A stretch of 64,000 nt of DNA from CAIWHR01 sp963809965 (lineage in GTDB: Bacteria; Pseudomonadota; Gammaproteobacteria; Burkholderiales; Casimicrobiaceae): positions 58,888 through 122,887 of the forward strand of contig CAWELU010000013.1 in NCBI GenBank assembly GCA_963809965.1, read 5' to 3'. The position numbers and the translations under genes are program-made. Under the pieces are notes generated by a model. The model saw nothing but the letters and a program-made list of their open reading frames with translations. It was not told where the DNA came from and made no database searches. This document shows positions 57,562-64,000 of this stretch, in pieces (the stretch's first letter is position 1; every line of letters starts with the position of its first letter).

Positions 57562-57965
57562 TGGCCGTTATGCACAGTGCCCAGTTATGAATAGTTCGCC
57601 GGCAAATCCGTCGGGTTACCCCCGTAAACTGCGTTGAATATGGCCGGGGCGCTTCACATAATTTTCACGTCCTGAGCGGTGGAGCTCACGCGCTGACCGA
57701 GGGGCTCCACACTCGACGCTTGGTTCAAGCTACGTCTGAGTACCCGCGGCCAGCGATTCCGATGCTCCCCCGAATCGGGGTTACGGTGCGCGCAGGCGAA
57801 TAGTGGTGCGCGCCCGCAATTCTGCGGGTGGCGCTTCCAACCGCGTGCTCTGCAGGCATCAAAATTATGTGAAGCGACTTGGCACGGATCGCCCTTCCAT
57901 GCATTGGCAACGCGACATCTTAACGCCTCGGACTGCACATAATTGGCAACTGTGCATAACGGCCA
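57562..57965. repeat. Nested inverted-repeat element, long copy (404 bp)
   Basis: Outer inverted repeats TGGCCGTTATGCACAGT at 57562 and, inverted, at 57949-57965 (17 perfect bases, similarity continuing about 10 more). Inner perfect 16-bp inverted pair CGCTTCACATAATTTT at 57650-57665 and AAAATTATGTGAAGCG at 57861-57876. Contains the 46 bases missing from the copy at 38582. No gene inside. It directly precedes the tyrosine recombinase/IS91 unit, so it may alternatively be an end of that element. Confidence 0.8.
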
Positions 57966-58134
57966 TTGTACTAACCCGCTGACGCGGGAGGCCCCTTGGC
58001 AACGTTGGTGGTGAAACGAGGGAGGTTCGCCCCGTCATCGCCGTTCCTCGTTGATGCCACGGTGAAACTCTTTTTGGGAAAGGATAGCGGTGCTGTTCGC
58101 AGCACCCATCCCTTTCTCGAAATGGAGGTTTGTC

Positions 58135-59013
58135 ATGACACCGCTACGTCAACGCATGACCGAGGACATGGAGATCCGCAATCTTTCTCCCAATACGCAG
58201 CTCTCGTACCTGCAGCAGGTCTCCGGCTTCGCCAAATACTGTCACCGCTCGCCCGAGGAAGTCGGGCCGGACGAGATTCGCGCCTACCAAGTGCACCTCA
58301 CCACCGAGCGCAAGCTCGCTCCGGGGACGCTTTGCATCGTCGCTGCGGCGCTGCGCTTCTTGTACAAAGTCACTCTCAAGCGCGACTGGGTCGATGTGGA
58401 AATCCCGCTGCCGAAGAAACCGTACATCTTGCCGGTGATCCTGAGCCGTGAGGAAGTCCTCCTCTTCCTGGAGTCGATTGCCAGCTTCAAACACCGCGCC
58501 ATTATGATGACGGCCTACGCGGCGGGACTGCGGATCTCCGAGGCCACGCGGCTGAAGATCACCGATATTGATAGTCAGCGCATGATGCTGCGCGTGGAAC
58601 AGGGCAAAGGGCAGAAAGACCGTTACGTCATGCTCTCGCCGCAGCTGCTGGAGATCCTGCGTGCTTACTGGAAGGTCGCGCATCCCAAGGGGTGGTTCTT
58701 CCCGGGGGATATACCTGGCCGGCCGATCACTCGATCGGCTGTGGAGCAGGCCTGCCAAAAAGCCCGCCGCGTATCCGGGATCAAGAAGCCGATCACGCCG
58801 CACTCGCTGCGGCACGGCTTCGCCTCCCACTTGCTCGAAGCCGGCACCGACGTGCGCACGATCCAGCTGCTGATGGGTCATCGCAGCCTGGCCACCACCG
58901 CCCGCTATTTGAAGGTGGCGACCACCACGGTGTGCGCGACTACCAGCCCCTTCGATTTGTTGCCCCGGCCGGAACCCACGCCGACCCCGCCCGCCCCGCC
59001 GGCCTATTTCTGA
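58135..59013 (+). CDS. Tyrosine recombinase associated with IS91-type element
   Basis: 292 residues, MTPLRQRMTEDMEIRNLSPN, preceded by ATGGAGG. N-terminal SAM-like DNA-binding domain (SPNTQLSYLQQVSGFAKYCH). Catalytic residues: Arg in AAGLRISEATRLKITDID, Lys in VEQGKGQKDRYVML, HSLRHGFASHLLEAG (H-x-x-R), His in LLMGHRSLATTARY with the nucleophilic Tyr at its end. C-terminal proline-rich tail. Likely assists resolution or integration of the HUH element. Confidence 0.92.
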   Translation: MTPLRQRMTEDMEIRNLSPNTQLSYLQQVSGFAKYCHRSPEEVGPDEIRAYQVHLTTERKLAPGTLCIVAAALRFLYKVTLKRDWVDVEIPLPKKPYILPVILSREEVLLFLESIASFKHRAIMMTAYAAGLRISEATRLKITDIDSQRMMLRVEQGKGQKDRYVMLSPQLLEILRAYWKVAHPKGWFFPGDIPGRPITRSAVEQACQKARRVSGIKKPITPHSLRHGFASHLLEAGTDVRTIQLLMGHRSLATTARYLKVATTTVCATTSPFDLLPRPEPTPTPPAPPAYF

Positions 59014-59022
59014 TCGCTGGCG

Positions 59023-60225
59023 GTGGCCGCCGCGCCCCTCGAAGTGGCGGACGTGTTCCGCCACTGCGGGCCCGCTTATCGGCAGACGCATGCCGCGTCG
59101 CTCTGCCGTGGGCAGTTGCGCGCCATGAGCGCCATTGAACGCTGCCGCACTGCCGCCCTCGGTGGCCATGTCGAGCAGTGCGACCGCTGTGGCCATCAGC
59201 GCATCACCTATAACAGCTGTCGCCACCGCGCCTGCCCCAAGTGCCAGTCGCTCGCCCGCGCGCAGTGGCTCGAGGATCGCCAAGTCGAGTTGCTCGACGG
59301 GGTCGAGTATTTCCACGTGGTCTTTACCGTGCCCGAGCCGGTCGCGGCCATTGCCTACCAGAACAAGACGCTGCTCTATGATCTGCTCTTCCACGCCAGC
59401 GCCGAGACCTTGCGCACGATCGCTGCCGATCCCGATCACCTGGGCGCCGAGATCGGTTTCATTTCCATCCTGCATACCTGGGGACAGCAGCTGCTACATC
59501 ATCCGCACGTGCACTGCGTGGTGCCGGGCGGCGGGCTTTCCCCCGATGGCGAGCACTGGGTCGCTTGCCGCGCCGGCTTCTTCTTGCCCGTGCGAGTGCT
59601 GTCCCGACTCTTCCGCCGGCTCTTCCTCGAACAGTTGCACCGTGCGTTCCGGGCCGGCGAGCTGCACTTCTATGCGCAGCTCGAACCCTTATGCGACGCC
59701 CGCGCTTTCGCCGCCTATCTCGCGCCGGCCGTGCAAGCCGAGTGGGTGGTCTATGCCAAGCCGCCCTTCGGCGGCGCCCACCATGTGCTCGACTATCTCG
59801 CCCGCTACACCCATCGCGTGGCGATCTCCAACAACCGTCTGGTGAATTTCAGTGACGGCCGCGTCACCTTCCTCTGGAAGGACTACCAGCACGGTGCGAC
59901 AAAGAAGACCATGACGCTCGCCGCCGACGAGTTCATTCGCCGCTTCCTCTTGCACGTTCCCCCGGAAGGGTTCCAGCACATTCGCCATTACGGCTTTCTG
60001 GCCAACCGTTACCGGGAGACCAAACTCGCCCGCTGCCGGCAACTGTTGCAGTTGCCGTCGCCGGTCGTCGAGCCAGCCGCGCCGCCGGCGGACTACCGCG
60101 ACCAATACCAGAAGCTCACCGGCCAATCCTTACGCGACTGCCCTCGCTGCGGCACAGGACACATGCTGGTGATCGACACTTTCCCCGTCGCGCTCCAACG
60201 TGCGCGCCCACCGGACACCTCGTGA
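59023..60225 (+). CDS. IS91-family HUH (Y1) transposase
   Basis: 400 residues from a GTG at 59023. N-terminal zinc-binding region GGHVEQCDRCGHQRITYNSC with HRACPKC; HUH metal motif HHPHVHCVVPGGG; catalytic Tyr in LDYLARYTHRVAISNNRLVN; a C-terminal CPRCGTGHM. Moves single-stranded DNA by rolling-circle transposition and can mobilise flanking DNA. Frame intact. Confidence 0.92.
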   Translation: MAAAPLEVADVFRHCGPAYRQTHAASLCRGQLRAMSAIERCRTAALGGHVEQCDRCGHQRITYNSCRHRACPKCQSLARAQWLEDRQVELLDGVEYFHVVFTVPEPVAAIAYQNKTLLYDLLFHASAETLRTIAADPDHLGAEIGFISILHTWGQQLLHHPHVHCVVPGGGLSPDGEHWVACRAGFFLPVRVLSRLFRRLFLEQLHRAFRAGELHFYAQLEPLCDARAFAAYLAPAVQAEWVVYAKPPFGGAHHVLDYLARYTHRVAISNNRLVNFSDGRVTFLWKDYQHGATKKTMTLAADEFIRRFLLHVPPEGFQHIRHYGFLANRYRETKLARCRQLLQLPSPVVEPAAPPADYRDQYQKLTGQSLRDCPRCGTGHMLVIDTFPVALQRARPPDTS

Positions 60226-61243
60226 TGTTCCGCCGCCAACCTCTCGACACCTGCCATCGTCCGCTGCGCTTCCGACGGTCCCGACAGTTCTGCGTGCCTT
60301 CGCGCCGCGCACAATATCTGTGTGCATTTCGGCATCCCAGTGCGCCCGAAGCCGGAAACCAACCGCGATACTCACGCCGTTCACCCTCGAGACATCCTCC
60401 GCGCATCATCACTCAGCTCCCGGCGGATCCTCATCCACCCGCTTGACCTGATTCAATTCCCATAGCCCGACTGCCCGTGAGGCGGCTTAGTACACGCGAT
60501 TTTTAGCTCACCGTCGCGGCGGTCGGCCACGGTGGCCATCGTCGAACATCGCGCGCCGCGACGCCGGGCTAAAAATCCTCTGCTTTATGGAGAGCTTTCC
60601 ATAATGGCCGAACGCGCCCACTGATGGGCAGCGACTGAACGGCCGCTGTCCGTCTGAAGCGGTCGGCCAGTCACCGTCGGCCAACGACAACTGATGGCCG
60701 GTGACCGCCACTGACCCGCGCTCGCCGAATGGCTGCTCCCCGTCTGTTGCGGACGCTCAACCGGGTCGTCTCGAGGACCGCTCGTAGCCCGGACTCAAAC
60801 GTACGGATAGAACTGCATGCCCGAGTAGGGGCACGGCAATCTCGTCATCTGACCGATGGCAAGACCGATAGGCGATCTACGCTAGCGTGCGCTGCGAGCG
60901 GTTAGTGGGACGGGTGCTGCGTTGCTGAGAACGCGGCCCGAGAAATGGCACACGGCCGCCGGACAACCTCGTCCTCTCGAGCTGCCCGACGAGCGCCGTG
61001 TCGTGACACCAGACACGCCGGCCAACGGGTTGGCCGCCCCAGAGAAACGTTGGTGCCAAGCCGTGTCCAAGGGGTTGGTCACATTCTGTGGCTGTCGCGA
61101 TGGCGACGCCAGTCCGCAACGGGCTCACGGCTTGGGCGATTCAGTCATCTGCATTCCATCGGGTGGCACAAAGACGGCGTCCAATCATTCGAGGTGGTTG
61201 TGCACCAGACCGCTTTCCTGGCTCACCGCCCTTGGCCAAGCCA
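60226..61243. repeat. Intergenic region with repeat cluster
   Basis: No gene found. The near-palindrome TTATGGAGAGCTTTCCATAA is at 60585-60604, followed by the GGCCGAACGCGCCCA repeat at 60606 and CTGAACGGCCGCTGTCC at 60639. An inverted pair GCTAAAAATC / GATTTTTAGC flanks 60499-60578. The IS91 right end probably lies in the first 280 bases. Confidence 0.55.
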
Positions 61244-62250
61244 TTACACGAAACAGCGCGCCACATCGAAGGGCTTCTGCTCCCGCAGCATGTGGTAGCA
61301 CGCTCGCGCCAGTTTGTGCGCCAGCGCCTTGATCGCAACGATGCCGTTGGTCTTGCGCTTCTTGCGCTCGTAGAAGCGCTTGGCCTCCGGGCAATAGCGC
61401 AGCGCGAAGTTGGCCGCCTCGACAAACGCCCAGGCCAGGTACTTGTTGCCGTTCTTGCGCGTTGCCTTCGCCCTTCTTCTTGCCGTTGCTCGTCGCGCCG
61501 GCTGTCCACACAGCGGCAGTAGGAGCCAAAGTTGCCGACCCCGGCAAAGCGCCCGATCGTCGCCCGTCTCCAGCATGATCGTGGTCGCCAGGATCTGGCC
61601 GATTCCGGGCACGGTGGTCAGCAAACGATATTCCGGGGCAGCTTCACCTGTTCTTGCAGGCGCTTCTCCAGCAGCTCGATCTGCTGTTGAAGCGACTGAT
61701 GACCGCGAGGTTGGCCTTGATCGCCAGCGCCACATCGGGCCAAATCGAGCCCTTCGACCTGCTCCGCGGTCAACCGCTTGATCTGCGTCGCCGCTCATCG
61801 CGCCCCCGTTGCCGCGCCAGGATGTTCTCGATCGCCAGTATGTGGCGTCGTGCGCTGCGCACCAGCTGCATGCGCTTGCGCGCCAGATCGCGCCCCGCAC
61901 GTTCCGCGCGGGATAGATGTACCCTTGGGCAGGATCCCCAGCCGCAGCAGCTGCGCCAGTTGGCCGCATCGGCATCGTCGCCGCTGTACTTCAGGCCCTC
62001 GTACTTTTTGATGGCCGCGGTGTTCGCCAGCTGCACCCGGTATCCCGCTTCCTGCAGACCATCCACCAGCCAGTACCAGTTGTAGGTGGATTCGACCACG
62101 ACTCCTTTCAATTCATCGCGCTAAGGCGCCAAAAACGCAAGGATCCTCGGCAAGTCGTTCGGCAATCGTTTCTGCAATCACGCGATCCTCTTCGTCCGTC
62201 ACTGTCACTACGCTGTTGTTCGAATGCAAATCAATTCCGCTATACTTCAT
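61244..62250 (-). pseudogene. Second IS110-family transposase, many frameshifts
   Basis: From ATG at 62248-62250: MKYSGIDLHSNNSVVTVTDE (first DEDD Asp), then in shifting frames KGVVVESTYNWYWLVDGLQE (Glu), TAAIKKYEGLKYSGDDADAA (Asp pair), RDLARKRMQLVR, EYRLLTTVPGIGQILATTIM and AWFVE-like AWAFVEAANFALRYCPEAKR, ending PFDVARCFV. At least six single-base shifts. A different IS110 subgroup from the element at 53690, with no matching ends seen. The neighbouring lipase gene is damaged in the same way, so poor sequence quality is likely. Confidence 0.82.
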
Positions 62251-62553
62251 GTCGGCCTCCTGTTGGTTAAAGCAAGTGCGCAAGTTCACTTTAACCCCAC
62301 CGCCACCGGCGGGGGAGGTCGGCTAGATGATTTTCATTCGATCCACCCGGACACCGTCGCAAGTAAAACGTGTGGCGTTAGGTTGGCGTGCCTTGCAATG
62401 CTGCGAGGCAACAAGTGCTGGGCAGTCACTCAAAGCGGCTACTGTCCGGGCACTCACCTCAATAAACAGAAATGTGCCCGTTTGGCTGACTGACCTGCCG
62501 CGGGTTCAAAAGGTAAAACCAGCGTATCAACTCTGGCCTGAAAAGGAGAACCC
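62251..62553. other. Leader of the damaged IS110 element and lipase promoter region
   Basis: No gene. CCGCCACCGGCGGGGG at about 62310 could form a hairpin. In IS110-group elements the bridge RNA is encoded on this 5' side of the transposase, so part of it may lie here. AAAAGGAGAA at 62540 is the ribosome binding site of the next gene. Confidence 0.4.
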
Positions 62554-64000
62554 ATGGCCCCATGGATGCACCCGATCATCTATGTGCGCGGATACGCGAT
62601 GACCCAGGGCGAGCTCGACGAGACCACCGCCGATCCGTTCTGCGGCTTCAACCTCGGGTCCACCGTGTACCGGGCCATCGCCGACAAGAAGCAACCGCCG
62701 CGAAAGTTCGTCTTCGAGTCGCCGGTGGTGCGGCTGACCCGACTTCAACTACCGGGACGTCTACGAGGACGGCCTCGACATCCTGGACCCGGACTGGGAC
62801 GAAGGACGGGCAAGGACACGATCGGCATACCGGCTCGGTCGATCATCATCCACCGCTATTACGACCCGGCTCCGCCCTTCTCGGCGCACGGGCAAGAGGC
62901 CCGAAATCGCGATCTTCGCCAAGGGGCTCAGCCGCCTGATCCTGCGCGTCCGAGATCTGGTTTGCGCGGACGGGGCGCGAATTCGACGCCAACGACTTCC
63001 GCTGCTACCTCGTCGCCCATTCCATGGGCGGACTGGTCTGCCGCGCCTTCCTGCAGAACGCCGCGCTCGGCGAAGACGAGTGCGTGGACAAGGTGTTCAC
63101 CTACGCGACGCCGCACAACGGCATCGACGTCGGCGGGCATCAACGTCCCGAGCTGGCTGTCGATGAACGACATAAACAACTTCAACCGCGACGAATGGCC
63201 AAGTACCTCGAGCTGCAGGCATCTCCAAACGCACAGGGCCGCGTCGACTGCATGCCGGAATCCGCCTTTCCGGTCGAACGCGTCTTCTGCATGGTGGGCA
63301 CCAACCGCGTCGACTACGAGGTGCCGCGTGGCCTCTCGCGAACCTTCGCCGGCCACGGCAGCGACGGCCTGGTTCGGATCGAGAACGCCGCGGTCTGGGC
63401 GCGTGAAGGGCAAGACCGACAGAGCCTTGCGCCTGCGAGGCCTACGCCTACCGCTCGCACTCGGGATTCTTCGGGATCGTGAACAGCGAAGAGGCTACCA
63501 GAACCTGACCCGCTTCCTGTTCGGAGACATCCGGGTGGACATCTGGATCGACATGTCGGTCATCTGCCTCCGAGCGGAAGCCAAGGGCAAGGAGGTCAAC
63601 GCGCTCTACCAGTTCGAGATGCTGACCGCGCCGCGCGGCAAGCGCTGGTACCTCTCGCGCCGGTCCGAGGAAGACTCGGTGCGCCTGCGTGACCCACGAG
63701 GAGCTCACGACGACGGGGGCGGGACAAACCGGAGCATCTATCTGTCGACCGTGTTTTTCGCCAACTCCTCGCGGGTCAACCCGACGCTCCCTGGCCTACG
63801 CCCTCACCTTCGGGGTTCGGGTGCCCGACTACGAGGTCAAGCGCATGTTCTGGGCCGATGGCCATTACGAGGGCCGCTACCTGTACCGGGACACGCTGCT
63901 AATCAACATGGTGCCGCCGACCAAGGAGGGGGAAAGTTGGAACGTTCAGTTCGCTTGGCAGTCCGAGCACTCGGGGCCCCCGACCGAAGACGTGCCGCCG
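62554..64000 (+). CDS. Alpha/beta hydrolase, lipase/esterase-like (frameshifted, runs off the window)
   Basis: Starts MAPWMHPIIYVRGYAMTQGE after AAAAGGAGAA. Pieces in successive frames: FCGFNLGSTVYRAIADKKQP, DFNYRDVYEDGLDILDPDWD, IPARSIIIHRYYDPA, EFDANDFRCYLVAHSMGGLV (nucleophile elbow H-S-M-G-G), VFTYATPHNGIDVGG, RVFCMVGTNRVDYEVPRGLS, GHGSDGLVRIENAAVWARE, then a C-terminal beta-rich domain (LTRFLFGDIRVDIWIDMSVI, YQFEMLTAPRGKRWYLSRRS, YLSTVFFANSSRVNPTL). At least eight single-base shifts; correct order and full coverage suggest a real gene read with errors. Probably an esterase or lipase with a substrate- or partner-binding extension. Confidence 0.72.
   Translation, partial: MAPWMHPIIYVRGYAMTQGELDETTADPFCGFNLGSTVYRAIADKKQPPRKFVFESPVVRLTRLQLPGRLRGRPRHPGPGLGRRTGKDTIGIPARSIIIHRYYDPAPPFSAHGQEARNRDLRQGAQPPDPARPRSGLRGRGANSTPTTSAATSSPIPWADWSAAPSCRTPRSAKTSAWTRCSPTRRRTTASTSAGINVPSWLSMNDINNFNRDEWPSTSSCRHLQTHRAASTACRNPPFRSNASSAWWAPTASTTRCRVASREPSPATAATAWFGSRTPRSGRVKGKTDRALRLRGLRLPLALGILRDREQRRGYQNLTRFLFGDIRVDIWIDMSVICLRAEAKGKEVNALYQFEMLTAPRGKRWYLSRRSEEDSVRLRDPRGAHDDGGGTNRSIYLSTVFFANSSRVNPTLPGLRPHLRGSGARLRGQAHVLGRWPLRGPLPVPGHAANQHGAADQGGGKLERSVRLAVRALGAPDRRRAA

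Larger units (their letters stand above)
58135..60225 (+). mobile_element. IS91-type unit: tyrosine recombinase plus HUH transposase
   Basis: Two genes on the same strand separated by only nine bases, a pairing known from an IS91 subgroup. The true ends (ori and ter hairpins) were not located; the element probably extends from somewhere in 57562-58134 to 60226-60500. Confidence 0.75.

Overview
The window reads as a high-GC betaproteobacterial chromosome, probably Burkholderiales-like. The evidence is the housekeeping synteny (rluC divergent from rne; amino-acid aminotransferase, uvrB and low-molecular-weight phosphatase close together), a tRNA-Gly(GCC)/tRNA-Cys(GCA) pair, and gene families common in that class (DUF5329, DUF2160-type glycerol transporter, tripartite-like substrate-binding proteins). 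No 16S is present, so the genus cannot be fixed.

Layout. 1-13.8 kb is core: a Rieske/HAD/RluC operon on the minus strand, RNase E, a flavodoxin-like protein, LMW protein tyrosine phosphatase, UvrB, an ABC-B type exporter and an aminotransferase, with one complete IS wedged between uvrB and the exporter. The Gly and Cys tRNA genes follow. Immediately behind tRNA-Cys lies an eroded island (13.8-21 kb): an integrase N-terminal remnant, a small unknown protein, remnants of other phage/plasmid genes, a terminase small subunit, an XRE-type regulator and an intact RecD2 helicase. 21-34 kb is mixed: a phospholipase D-type lipoprotein, small envelope proteins, a frameshifted outer-membrane barrel, an IS4-type element with perfect ends and target duplication, an MltF-like lytic transglycosylase, DedA, YkvA and a GNAT acetyltransferase. 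34-43 kb holds a serine recombinase, a badly frameshifted REC-PAS-GGDEF-EAL gene, a Cache-domain gene whose two ends lie in opposite orientations, and a large cyclase-ATPase-TPR regulator. 44-54 kb has an alpha/beta hydrolase, a DJ-1/PfpI protein, a substrate-binding protein, a decayed chimera, and a complete glycerol ABC transporter operon of the GlpVSTPQ type. 54-64 kb is again mobile-rich: an IS110/IS1111 element with a possible bridge-RNA region, a beta-propeller protein, an IS91-type HUH transposase paired with a tyrosine recombinase, a second, damaged IS110 element, and a frameshifted lipase-like gene running off the end.

Most notable signals: two group II introns (30.5 and 37.6 kb) that lack essentially the whole reverse-transcriptase ORF but keep a canonical domain V and share the same deletion; two copies of a 357-404 bp element with nested perfect inverted repeats; and the inverted Cache gene with its native terminator still in place. 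Several dispersed short repeat families fill the intergenic spaces.

Caution on quality: single-base frameshifts interrupt genes that should be intact (rne, the exporter, the aminotransferase, the cyclase) and become very dense at 35.1-37.2 kb and 61.2-64 kb. This looks more like uncorrected sequencing indels than gene decay, and the features concerned are annotated as one gene each.
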